Shown here: positions 17,783-25,858 of the stretch, piece after piece | Layout: the number at the start of each line of letters is the position of its first letter | Numbering within the stretch: the stretch's first letter is position 1 | Assembly: GCF_023278185.1 (NCBI RefSeq) | Contig: NZ_CP066356.1 | Coordinates: forward strand, 6,998,001 to 7,062,000 | DNA: 64,000 bases | Direction: 5' to 3' | Source: Bradyrhizobium elkanii USDA 76 | Lineage (GTDB): Bacteria > Pseudomonadota > Alphaproteobacteria > Rhizobiales > Xanthobacteraceae | Translations under genes and position numbers: made by a program | The notes under the pieces: model-generated | Databases searched by the model: none | Seen by the model: the letters and a program-made list of their open reading frames with translations, nothing else | What the model was told of the DNA's origin: nothing

Positions 17783-18184
17783 ATGATGATCGATGCCTCA
17801 GCCCTGGTCGTAATCTTGCTACGCGAGCCAGACGCGGCTGAGGTCGTCATGGCAATTGCGGACGCCAAAGCGCCGTTTACCTCACCATCGCGGTATACGA
17901 ACGATCTGTGCTCTCATGCGCGTCAACGCATGGGGTGCGCCGGAAGCGGAGGCGGCAGTGCGAAAGTTCTCGACGCCGGATCCATCCGCGTGTGCGCGAT
18001 TGCCGACGGCATGATATCGACCGCCGCCATGGCATTCGATCGGTTCGGAAACGCGCGACATCCGGCTCAGCTCAATCTTGGCGACTGTTTCGCCTCTGCC
18101 TGCGCCAAGACCTATCGCGCGCCACTGCTGCACAAGGGTGACGACTTTCCGCGAACCGATCTCGAGCTGGTCTATAAAGGATAG
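17783..18184 (+). pseudogene. vapC: VapC toxin (PIN-domain RNase), frameshifted
   Basis: The start MMIDASALVVILLREPDA carries the PIN-domain Asp, and the end LNLGDCFASACAKTYRAPLLHKGDDFPRTDLEL is the normal VapC C terminus. The middle does not read in this frame: LTIAVYER comes from a second phase and ALMRVNAWGAPEAEAAVRKF from a third, before the original frame resumes. At least three compensating indels thus replace about 35 central residues, although the frame stays open. An IS66 element starts 3 nt after the stop and its target duplication includes the stop codon. Confidence 0.8.
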
Positions 18185-18285
18185 ACCGTAAGCGGAGCTT
18201 TTCTCCCATTTGATTGACTGGTTTCGCTTCGGCTTTCGCTCTGCGATCCTTGGCTTGTCAGAGAGCCGAGAGGAGACTGAAGGCG

Positions 18286-18684
18286 ATGGAACAATCGGGG
18301 GAGGAAGCCGAAGCTGATGGCTTTGTGGGGAAGCTTACGCGCCGGACGCGTTCTGGAGGCCGGTTATGGTCTGCGGAGATCAAGGGGCGCGCTGTTTTCG
18401 AGAGCATGAAGCCCGACGCCCGGGTATGTGATGTCGCACGGCGTTATGGTGTGAAGGCCCAGCAGTTGACGACGTGGCGCAGATTGGCGCGTGCTGGCCG
18501 GCTCGCATTGGTCACGGACGACGCGGCGGATTTCGTGTCGATCGAGCTGAGCGATCCAGTGGCGTCAGGCAAGAGCGAGGGGCCCGTCGAGATTACGATT
18601 GGCAAGGTTTCGGTCCGCCTGGATGCGGACGTGTCGGCGGTGCGGATCGCGGAGATCGTGACTGCGATCGAGCGCGGCGCATGA
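18286..18684 (+). CDS. tnpA: IS66 TnpA (accessory helix-turn-helix protein), element A
   Basis: 132 residues from the ATG at 18286, chosen for the AGGAG upstream. The helix-turn-helix (VCDVARRYGVKAQQLTTWRR) is followed by the usual beta tail VEITIGKVSVRLDADVS. It overlaps tnpB by 4 nt. Confidence 0.85.
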   Translation: MEQSGEEAEADGFVGKLTRRTRSGGRLWSAEIKGRAVFESMKPDARVCDVARRYGVKAQQLTTWRRLARAGRLALVTDDAADFVSIELSDPVASGKSEGPVEITIGKVSVRLDADVSAVRIAEIVTAIERGA

Positions 18685-19037
18685 TCATTCCGGCGCAGGG
18701 ACTGCGGATTGTGCTTGCTGTGCGTCCTGTTGACTTCCGGTGCGGGCACGACGCGCTGGCCGGTCTTGTGCAAAACACGCTTGGGCTCGATCCGCATTCG
18801 GGCCTGATCGTGGTTTGTCGTTCGAAGCGCGCCGACCGGCTGAAGATTTTGCTATGGGACGGCACGGGCCTCGTTTTGGTCTACAAGCGCCTTGGCCGCG
18901 ATGGTCGTTTCGAGTGGCCGCAGATCAGCGACGGCGTCATGCATCTGACGCGCGTGCAGTTCGAAGCGCTGTTTGAAGGGCTGAACTGGAAGCGAGTGGG
19001 CGAACGGATTGTCGCGACGCCAGCTGCGGCGAACTGA
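18681..19037 (+). CDS. tnpB: IS66 TnpB (Orf2 family), element A
   Basis: 118 residues with the family motifs VLAVRPVDFRCGHDAL, CRSKRADRLKILLWDGTGLVL and FEWPQ. The start is the ATG overlapping the tnpA stop. The arginine after VDF is usually followed by K; here it is C, a small change. Confidence 0.9.
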   Translation: MIIPAQGLRIVLAVRPVDFRCGHDALAGLVQNTLGLDPHSGLIVVCRSKRADRLKILLWDGTGLVLVYKRLGRDGRFEWPQISDGVMHLTRVQFEALFEGLNWKRVGERIVATPAAAN

Positions 19038-19090
19038 CTCAGACCCGACAACCTGTTTCGCGCGGGGCTTTGGGATGATAGCTTGCGGAT

Positions 19091-20716
19091 GTGCCGCCGT
19101 CCCCCATTGATCCCGCCCGTCTTGCAGCGCTGCCCGCCGATTTGCGCGCGCTCTTCCGCGCGCAGGAAGCGATGATTGAAGCCGAGCGTCGTCGCGCAGA
19201 CGATGAATGCTCGGCGCGCCTTCATGTCGAGAGTGAACTGGCTGCGTCCAAAGAGAGCGTCGAACGCCTCGAACTGCTCGTGAAGGAGTACGAGCGCGCA
19301 CGTTTCGGTAAACGCTCGGAGAAGTTCAATCCCGATCAGATGCAACTGGTTCTCGAGGACATCGAGATTGCCATCGCCGAAGTCCAGGAACGCCAGGACG
19401 ATCGTGCGCGCCGCGCCGGCACGGCGCCGTCCAGCCGCCGGACCAGGCGCGCTGCCCGTGCCTTTCCCGCGCACCTGCCGCGCATCGAGCAGGTGATCGA
19501 ACCCGAGAACCTCGAGTGTCCCTGCGGCTGCGGCCGGATGGTCCAGATCGGCGAGGATCGCTCCCGCCGTCTCGATGTCATGGCCGCCCAGTATCGTGTG
19601 ATCGAGACGGTGCGACCGCGCTACGCCTGCGCAAAGGGCTGCACCGGTGTTGCTCAGGCGCCGGCGCCCGCCCATCTCGTGGAGGGTGGCATCCCCACCG
19701 AGGCGCTGCTGGCGCAGGTGGCGGTCGCCAAGTTCAGCGAGCACATGCCACTCTATCGTCAGTCGCAGGTTCTGGCTCGGCATGGCATCTTCATCGATCG
19801 CGCCGTTCTGGCAGACTGGATGGGAACGGTCGCCTTCCACCTCGCGCCGCTGGTCGAGCGCATGAGCGTCGTGATGAAGCAATCGGGCCGCTTGTTCATA
19901 GACGAGACCAGGGCGCCTGTGCTCGATCCGGGCCGGGGCCGAACGAAGACCGGCTATCTGTGGGCTGTCCTGCGCGACGATCGCGGCCACGGCGGCGCTG
20001 ATCCACCAATCGTGGTCTACCACTACGCGCCAGGACGCGGTGGTGACCATGCTGAGCGCATCCTCGAGGGCTTCGACGGCATCCTTCAGGTCGACGGATA
20101 CCAGGGCTATCATCGGCTCGCACGGCCCAAGCGCAAAGGCGGCGTGCCGCTGCGGCTGGCCGCATGTTGGTCCCACTCAAGGCGCAAGATCATCGCAGCG
20201 ACTCCGAAAGCCGGCTCACCCATCGCCGAAGCCGTCCTCGCGCGCATCGCCGCACTCTATGCGATCGAGAAGGAGATCCGTGGCGCCGACGCCCCGGCTC
20301 GGCAAACGACCCGTAACGAGCGATCACGGCCGCTCGTCGCTGAACTCGAGAGGTTTCTGCGCGAGCAAGCCGCTCGCCTGTCGCCGGGCAGCGAGATGGG
20401 CAAGGCGATCGCCTATCTCCTGAACCATTGGGATGGCCTCACCTTGTTTCTCGACGATGGTTGCGTTGAGATGGACACCAATCCCGTCGAAAATCAAATC
20501 AGGCCGCTGACTCTGACGCGTAAAAATAGTTTATTTGCTGGTCACGACGAAGGTGGTCGTTCATGGGCGCGCATAGCTTCGCTCATCGCCACCTGCAAAA
20601 TCAACAGCGTGGAGCCCTACGTCTGGATGAAAGCGACGCTCAAAGCGATCGCAACCGGTCACCCGCAGTCCCGGATCGACGAGCTCCTGCCCTGGTCGTT
20701 CGGCCGCACCTCGTAA
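19091..20716 (+). CDS. tnpC: IS66 TnpC (DDE transposase), element A
   Basis: 541 residues, full length: N-terminal coiled coil (about 35-70, FGKRSEKF), zinc-binding CPCGCG motif, DDE core (FIDETRAPVLDPGRGRTKTGYLW; ILQVDGYQGYH; MDTNPVENQIRPLTLTRKNSLF). No frame damage is seen, so the element may be active. Confidence 0.93.
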   Translation: MPPSPIDPARLAALPADLRALFRAQEAMIEAERRRADDECSARLHVESELAASKESVERLELLVKEYERARFGKRSEKFNPDQMQLVLEDIEIAIAEVQERQDDRARRAGTAPSSRRTRRAARAFPAHLPRIEQVIEPENLECPCGCGRMVQIGEDRSRRLDVMAAQYRVIETVRPRYACAKGCTGVAQAPAPAHLVEGGIPTEALLAQVAVAKFSEHMPLYRQSQVLARHGIFIDRAVLADWMGTVAFHLAPLVERMSVVMKQSGRLFIDETRAPVLDPGRGRTKTGYLWAVLRDDRGHGGADPPIVVYHYAPGRGGDHAERILEGFDGILQVDGYQGYHRLARPKRKGGVPLRLAACWSHSRRKIIAATPKAGSPIAEAVLARIAALYAIEKEIRGADAPARQTTRNERSRPLVAELERFLREQAARLSPGSEMGKAIAYLLNHWDGLTLFLDDGCVEMDTNPVENQIRPLTLTRKNSLFAGHDEGGRSWARIASLIATCKINSVEPYVWMKATLKAIATGHPQSRIDELLPWSFGRTS

Positions 20717-20899
20717 TTCTCCGTCGTTGCCGCCTCCATACCCCCCGCCAACGATTTGCAAACACGTTGATCAACAGACTGCAATCCCCACGCCAAACCT
20801 TTGCGAATGGGACGCGAACGTCGCTTACGATAGACCGCTGGCAACGTCTGCACGATTACCCCGAGGTCCCTGCCCTGCCCCAAATTCGCGGCGCTGATG

Positions 20900-21140
20900 C
20901 CAGCGGCCGACGAGCGGCTTTCGGAAAACTCCGATCCGCGACGGCTGGATCGCACGCAGATCGTTCGTGCCGGTAGTGTCGGAGTCGGCGCTACCGGCCG
21001 CCGCGTGGCCTTCCAGATCAGGGGATGCAGCCGTCGTGACGGTTGAGTTCCAGGGCGCCCGCGTGGAGGTGCGCGGGACGCCTGGCTTCGCTGCGTTGAG
21101 TGATGTGTTCATTGCGGTCCGACGGACACGTTCATGCTGA
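20900..21140 (+). pseudogene. IS66 tnpA-tnpB junction remnant
   Basis: The plus strand encodes a tnpA C-terminal stretch, SFVPVVSES then VTVEFQGARVEVRGTPGFAALSDVF and RTRSC-stop, directly followed by an ATG reading MLTPRGNL, as at a tnpA/tnpB junction. The rest of tnpB is lost. It is an older, decayed IS66 copy lying between two complete elements. Confidence 0.6.
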
Positions 21141-21789
21141 CGCCACGCGGGAACCTCATTCGCAAGCGAGGGGCGCACGGGCGCTTGTCCGTCGTCACAA
21201 CGATACCCAGGAAAAGGCGAAGGTGTTTGTTCGCGGGCTCACAGTAGCCTTTCCGGCAATCAAAGTGTCAGCACGGTCGACATGATCGCCGGCCAACCGT
21301 CAACTGGCGGGATGGGCAGCGTTCTACAAGTTCACCGATTCACCACGTACCAATTCCGGCGCATCGACCATGTCGTATTCTGAAAGATAGCGCATTGGAG
21401 GGCGCACAAATACCGATCTCGCATCAAACCTTTGATGCGGAAATGGCCCCCCCCCGGAACCGGGCAAGTTGAAACCTGGCTCGTGTTCAGTCGGAATGAG
21501 CGCGGCGGGCCGCACGGAAATGCACTTCACTGGCTTGTCTCAAGTCCGAAGGCGGAATTCCGGTGGCGCAATCCGTAGGCACCGAATACCCCTTCTCTTC
21601 CGTAAAACAATTGCGCTTCATGCTCTGGCCCTCGTCGTGTGGCCAGAGCGCACTTCAAGCTGGATTGAGCCCACGGGATGCGGCAAATGAGGCAGGCGCA
21701 CCCCAGGCGCGCACTGCAGTCTACGACCATCGTTCGCGAGAATCAGGGAAGATAGACGAAGTGTGTCAACGTGTCCTCACCGGTTAAAG
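21141..21789. other. no supported gene; contains a 20-bp palindrome
   Basis: About 650 bases of eroded sequence. CGCATCAAA-CC-TTTGATGCG at 21420-21439 is a perfect inverted repeat of 9-bp arms that could be an operator. Open frames here have no recognisable motif. Confidence 0.4.
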
Positions 21790-21841
21790 GTGAGCGTCAT
21801 CCGGTGACCACGCCCTGAGGGCTGATCTGGTCGGCTAGGAA

Positions 21842-21870
21842 GACCTCGTGGATTGGTTTTTCACGAGGTC
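21842..21870 (+). promoter_or_regulatory. hairpin covering the tnpA ribosome site, element B
   Basis: GACCTCGTG (21842-21850) pairs with CACGAGGTC (21862-21870). The second arm contains GAGG, the likely ribosome site of tnpA at 21874. The fold should limit translation, a known way for insertion sequences to restrain themselves. Confidence 0.6.
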
Positions 21871-21873
21871 ACC

Positions 21874-22326
21874 ATGTCAAAGGATAGTTGTAAGGATGGC
21901 GCTAAGGATAGGCATACGGCTATCCTTGAGGACGGCTCTAACACGTTGCAGCGCATCGAGATCATCACGGGGACTGGCCGCCGACGGCGCTGGTCGACGG
22001 ATGCGAAAGCGGCGATTGTTGCGGAGAGTTTCGCGCCGGGTGCAAGCGCTTCCGGGGTGGCGCGGCGGTACGACATCAGCCCGGGCCTGTTATTTCTTTG
22101 GCGTCGTCAGGCAACGCGGGCAAAGGTCGCGGCGCGCAGGGATGGAGGCGTGGCACCAGGCTTTGTGCCGGTCACGATTACTGGCTGCGGCGGCAAATTG
22201 CCGGTATGCGAGGAGCAGGGGGCGATTGAGATCGAGGTCGGCGCGGTTCGCATCCGTGTCGTGGGAACGGTCGACCGGCGGGCACTCTGCGAGGTGCTGG
22301 CGGCAGTCGGGACGGTTGGCCGATGA
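21874..22326 (+). CDS. tnpA: IS66 TnpA, element B
   Basis: 150 residues from the ATG at 21874, preferred over one seven codons earlier because it follows GAGG. The helix-turn-helix includes RRWSTDAKAAIVAESF and ASGVARRYDISPGLLFLWRR; the tail is IEIEVGAVRIRVVG. It overlaps tnpB by 4 nt. Confidence 0.88.
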   Translation: MSKDSCKDGAKDRHTAILEDGSNTLQRIEIITGTGRRRRWSTDAKAAIVAESFAPGASASGVARRYDISPGLLFLWRRQATRAKVAARRDGGVAPGFVPVTITGCGGKLPVCEEQGAIEIEVGAVRIRVVGTVDRRALCEVLAAVGTVGR

Positions 22327-22673
22327 TCGGGCTCCGACCTGGGTTGTCGATCTGGATCGCGACGCAGCCGGTCGATTTCCGTCGCGGCATGGACTCGCTG
22401 GCGCTGCTGGTGAGCGAGGCGTTTGGAGCCGATCCGTTCGACGGCGGGCTGTGGGTGTTTCGCTCCAAGCGCCGAGATCGCGTGAAGATTCTGACCTGGG
22501 ACGGAAGCGGCCTTGTCCTTTACTACAAGAGAATCGAGGGGCAGTTCACCTGGCCGCCGATCAAGGAAGGCGTCATGCCGCTATCTCATGCTCAGCTCTC
22601 GGTACTGCTTGACGGTTCGGATTGGAAGCGTGTGCCGATGCGGGTTGTGGATCAACCAACACGAGCTGGTTGA
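22323..22673 (+). CDS. tnpB: IS66 TnpB (Orf2 family), element B
   Basis: 116 residues with IATQPVDFRRGMDSLALLV, FRSKRRDRVKILTWDGSGLVLYYKR and FTWPPIKEGV, all family landmarks. Intact. Confidence 0.93.
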   Translation: MIGLRPGLSIWIATQPVDFRRGMDSLALLVSEAFGADPFDGGLWVFRSKRRDRVKILTWDGSGLVLYYKRIEGQFTWPPIKEGVMPLSHAQLSVLLDGSDWKRVPMRVVDQPTRAG

Positions 22674-22727
22674 TCATCGTCAAGAGTAGTTCGTCATTCA
22701 TGCAGAGCTGTAGTAGAAACACGCTGC

Positions 22728-24356
22728 ATGATTGATTTGCCTTCTGATCCAGCATTGCTCCAGCAAACCGTGATGGCGTTGTCGTCACGGCTTGCGGTGT
22801 TGTCGGCGGAATGTAGCACGCTGGCGACCGAACGTGATGCGGCGATCGCCCAGCGCGATGCTGCGATCCAGGAGAACGACAAGCTCCTGGTGATCCTGTC
22901 GCAGTACAAGCGCACGATCTTCGGTCCCCGCTCCGAGACACTGGATTCCGGACAGCAGTCTCTCTTCACCATTGCGGCGCAGGCGGCTTCTGCGGCCGGC
23001 AATGATGATGCGCCCGGGGCCAAGCTGCCCGACAGATCCGAGGCTCGTGGAAAGCAACCGGCGCGACGCAACCGGGGGAGGCTTCCGGAGCATCTGCCGC
23101 GCATTGATGTCGTGATCGACGTCGAGACTGACATCTGTCCTTGTTGTGGCGAACGGCTGCACAGGATCGGGGAGACCGTCAAGGAAGCCTTCGATGTCGT
23201 TCCGATGCAGTACCGGGTCAAGCGCATCATGCGCCCACGCTATGGCTGCCGGGGGTGCCGCCAGGGTGTGCTGCAGGCGGCCGCGCCGGCCCAGGCGGTC
23301 GAGGGCGGGATGGTGACGGAAGCCTTGCTGGCTCACATCGCGGTGATGAAATACGGTTACCAGCTGCCGTTATATCGCCAGGAACAGATGTTTGCCGCGC
23401 AGGGCATCGCGCTCGACCGTCAGACGCTGGCTTCGTGGATGGGCCGCGTCGCCTGGTGGCTGAGGCCGCTTCACGCGCTGTTGCGCGACACGGTGATCTC
23501 CTTCCCGCGGCTGTTTGCCGATGAGACACCGCTGCCGGTTCTTGATCCCGGCCGTGGCAGGACCAGGATCTGCCAGTTCTGGGCGATCGCCACCGATGAC
23601 CGGCCGTGGGGCGGCCCGGCACCGCCGGCGGTGGTCTACGTGTTCGCCGAGGATCGCAAGGCGATCCGCGCCAAACAGCTGTTCGGAGACTACCGGGGCA
23701 TTCTGCAGGTTGACGGCTATGCCGCCTACAAGGGTCTGATCAAGAACGGCGGCCATCTGGTGCAACTGGCATTCTGCTTTGCGCATGCGCGGCGGAAGTT
23801 CTGGGACGTTCACGTCGCGACGAAGTCGCCGATTGCCGCGGAAGCGCTGCAACGGATTGCGATGTTCTATGCCGTCGAAGACCGCATCCGTGGTCTGCCG
23901 GCGGCGCAGCGGGCTGCGGTTCGGCAAACTGACACCAGACCGCTGATCGAGGACTTCAAGCCCTGGCTCGAGGCGCGGCTGCTGGAAGTCTCGAAGAAGT
24001 CTGGCCTTGGCAAGGCCATCCGCTACACCCTAAACCATTGGGAAGGCCTGACGCGCTTCATCGATGACGGACGCATTGAAATAGACAACAATACGGTCGA
24101 GCGCACCATCAAGCCGATAGGGCTTGGAAAGAAGAACCATTTGTTCGCGGGCAGCGAAGGCGGCGCCGAGACATGGGCCATTCTCGCGTCGCTCATCAAC
24201 TCGGCAAAGCTGCAAGATATCGACCCACGGCATTATCTGACCGACGTTCTCGAGCGCATCGTCTCCGGACGCACCAAGATCAATCAGCTGCACACATTGC
24301 TGCCGTGGACATGGAAGGCCGAGCGCGATGCTCTGGAGACAAAGCTCGCTGCCTGA
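22728..24356 (+). CDS. tnpC: IS66 TnpC (DDE transposase), element B
   Basis: 542 residues, full length. N-terminal coiled coil (about 20-65) and FGPRSE; CPCCGERLH zinc motif; DDE core with FADETPLPVLDPGRGRTRICQFW, ILQVDGYAAYK and IEIDNNTVERTIKPIGLGKKNHLF. No frame damage. Confidence 0.95.
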   Translation: MIDLPSDPALLQQTVMALSSRLAVLSAECSTLATERDAAIAQRDAAIQENDKLLVILSQYKRTIFGPRSETLDSGQQSLFTIAAQAASAAGNDDAPGAKLPDRSEARGKQPARRNRGRLPEHLPRIDVVIDVETDICPCCGERLHRIGETVKEAFDVVPMQYRVKRIMRPRYGCRGCRQGVLQAAAPAQAVEGGMVTEALLAHIAVMKYGYQLPLYRQEQMFAAQGIALDRQTLASWMGRVAWWLRPLHALLRDTVISFPRLFADETPLPVLDPGRGRTRICQFWAIATDDRPWGGPAPPAVVYVFAEDRKAIRAKQLFGDYRGILQVDGYAAYKGLIKNGGHLVQLAFCFAHARRKFWDVHVATKSPIAAEALQRIAMFYAVEDRIRGLPAAQRAAVRQTDTRPLIEDFKPWLEARLLEVSKKSGLGKAIRYTLNHWEGLTRFIDDGRIEIDNNTVERTIKPIGLGKKNHLFAGSEGGAETWAILASLINSAKLQDIDPRHYLTDVLERIVSGRTKINQLHTLLPWTWKAERDALETKLAA

Positions 24357-24794
24357 TCAATTTGACGGGAGGGCGTCGGGAACTTCCTGCGCGTCGCTGG
24401 TGTCGTCATAAATCTCTTCGCGGATCACGCGCAGCGTCACCTCGTGCAGATAGACTTGCAGCGCCCTCTCCAGCTCGGTGAACTCCGGCAGCAGAACCTT
24501 GTCAACGAAGCCCCGTGACGCGCGGATCATCACCGTGTTGCGTCGCTGGCGGCGGTAACGAAACGGCCGCAGCCCGTATCGGCGGCAAAGTGCCAGAAAC
24601 AGCTGCCGCGACCATTGGTCAGGAAGTGATAATTGTTGCTCGATCGGTGGATCGTGGCGAGCGAGCTCCTCGACCCGGGCACGCACCCGCTGCAGCGCGG
24701 CTTCCGCTGCCAAGCGCTCACCAGCAGTTCCTGCACCCGCGAACAACGCCTCGATCTTCCGAAGCTTCTCGCGCAGCTGCGACTCGCTGGTCAT
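24357..24794 (-). CDS. IS66 passenger protein of unknown function
   Basis: 145 residues from the ATG at 24794: a coiled-coil N terminus (ESQLREKLRKIEALFAG, then AAEAALQRVRARVEELAR) followed by SLPDQWSRQLFLALCRRYGLRPFRYRRQRR, a basic motif reminiscent of DUF2786-adjacent proteins, and an acidic end. It is convergent with tnpC, the stops touching at 24356/24357, and lies inside the terminal repeats, so it travels with the element. Confidence 0.75.
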   Translation of the reverse strand: MTSESQLREKLRKIEALFAGAGTAGERLAAEAALQRVRARVEELARHDPPIEQQLSLPDQWSRQLFLALCRRYGLRPFRYRRQRRNTVMIRASRGFVDKVLLPEFTELERALQVYLHEVTLRVIREEIYDDTSDAQEVPDALPSN

Positions 24795-24939
24795 TCTGAT
24801 CCCCGTTACCCGCTCCAAACCGGGATCACCCCATCACCGCGCGCCGGCAGCGTCAATCATCCCGACCGGGCTATCCAGAGCATTCCGCGCAAGTCAAGCC
24901 CGGGCACCAGTGCTCCTCTCGTGACGCTCACGGTTAAAG

Positions 24940-25761
24940 TCACATAAAGTCATCCTCGTACGCGTATCCGGAGCTTGCTACATGGGTATTACGACGCTCG
25001 CCGTCGTCTACTTTAGCGAGATATCGTTCAGGTTTGTTGGCGCGCTGCCATTCACCTGCGCTATTCGTTGTCCATTTGTCAGGATGCTGAGTAGGATCAA
25101 GTACCATATTGCAATCGTCGACCTCTACGAAACCTAACTTCGCCGCGCGAGCTTTCGATTCTTCGTTAAGTGGATACCATTTAAGCAACGGTTGCTCGCC
25201 TTCTCGCGCATCTCGCCGAAGCTGATATTCGAGTAGAATATCGCCTGCGTTCTCCACCAAGGGATGGGCAAGCTGAAGATCGACGACGGAGGTGATGTGT
25301 TCTCGCCCGGGAAACAGTTCTCGCCACCTGTCGTCGTGGAATTCGTTCATGCTGTATCCGCCTTCCGTCCGCAGCAGTGCGACAGTTTTGTTTCCAAGAT
25401 TATAGCTGTAGTATCGCGCTTCCTCCGAATCTCTGGTCGAGCCGTAGTCCTCCGCAGCCTCTCTGACGTTCTTGGCTCGTGTCGATACGAAACGCGAGTA
25501 CTCCCGCGGATTCTCGGCGATGCGCATTATTTCATGATCATTTTGGAAGATCTTTGCTTCTCTGCGAAACGTATCCTTGTCGATCGGCTCTATCGGAGGC
25601 TTGGTCACGAGGGAATACGTTGGCGCTGCAGAAGAGGAGGTCGGCTCCGCTGCGGACAGGTGCATGTTAGCGAACCTGCCCTCGAAATCTCTGTCATCCG
25701 CGTGTTCGTCGTGGGATGCCCACGTAACTGCTTCATAATACCCACCAATTCGACCGTACAT
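24940..25761 (-). CDS. nopP: type III secreted effector resembling NopP
   Basis: 273 residues from MYGRIGGYYEA, polar with a Ser/Thr-rich segment near residues 30-55 as in secreted effectors and no signal peptide. The C-terminal half (SVVDLQLAHPLVENAGDILLEYQ; ARAAKLGFVEVDDCNMVLDP) looks like a GNAT-type acyltransferase fold, although catalysis is not shown. Length and sequence fit my memory of NopP from NGR234 and Bradyrhizobium. A tts box is 66 nt upstream, so TtsI should switch it on with flavonoids. A longer reading would start inside the adjacent insertion sequence. IS66 B begins right after the stop. Confidence 0.75.
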   Translation of the reverse strand: MYGRIGGYYEAVTWASHDEHADDRDFEGRFANMHLSAAEPTSSSAAPTYSLVTKPPIEPIDKDTFRREAKIFQNDHEIMRIAENPREYSRFVSTRAKNVREAAEDYGSTRDSEEARYYSYNLGNKTVALLRTEGGYSMNEFHDDRWRELFPGREHITSVVDLQLAHPLVENAGDILLEYQLRRDAREGEQPLLKWYPLNEESKARAAKLGFVEVDDCNMVLDPTQHPDKWTTNSAGEWQRANKPERYLAKVDDGERRNTHVASSGYAYEDDFM

Positions 25762-25827
25762 GAGGATCCGTACTCCTAAGGCAAGAGGGTTTCTTATTGA
25801 TTTGAGGCGCTTTGGGCCGCGCCAAAG

Positions 25828-25856
25828 TAGCCAGGCGAAACTGACCGTAAGCTGAC
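25828..25856 (-). promoter_or_regulatory. tts box (TtsI site) before nopP
   Basis: Read on the minus strand: GTCAGCTTACGGTCAGTTTC, then GCCTGGCTA. It has GTCAG-N-TT at one end and GCTA at the other with the right 29-nt span; the central TCG is degenerate. It lies 66 nt before the nopP start. The upstream edge touches the end of a decayed IS630 element. Confidence 0.7.
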
Positions 25857-25858
25857 TA

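Larger units (their letters stand above)
18188..20828 (+). mobile_element. IS66-family element A, complete
   Basis: A 2641-bp element with three genes in order (tnpA, tnpB, tnpC). Its terminal repeats start GTAAGCGGAGCTTTTCTCCC on the left and, inverted, GTAAGCGACGTTCGCGTCCC on the right. It is flanked by a perfect 8-bp target duplication GATAGACC (18180-18187 and 20829-20836), the IS66 hallmark. Insertion was at the stop codon of vapC. Confidence 0.95.
21790..24931 (+). mobile_element. IS66-family element B, complete, with passenger gene
   Basis: A 3142-bp element. The left end is GTGAGCGTCATCCGG and the inverted right end is GTGAGCGTCACGAG. Perfect 8-bp target duplications GGTTAAAG lie at 21782-21789 and 24932-24939. 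It carries tnpA, tnpB, tnpC and a convergent passenger gene. The right end abuts the nopP stop codon. Confidence 0.95.

Noticed and set aside
18881..20176. 431-codon open frame antisense to IS66 A
   Set aside because: Shadow of tnpB/tnpC in the opposite strand.
22670..22683. TTGATCATCGTCAA, an exact FixK-type dyad
   Set aside because: It lies inside IS66 element B between tnpB and tnpC, where FixK control makes no sense; treated as chance.
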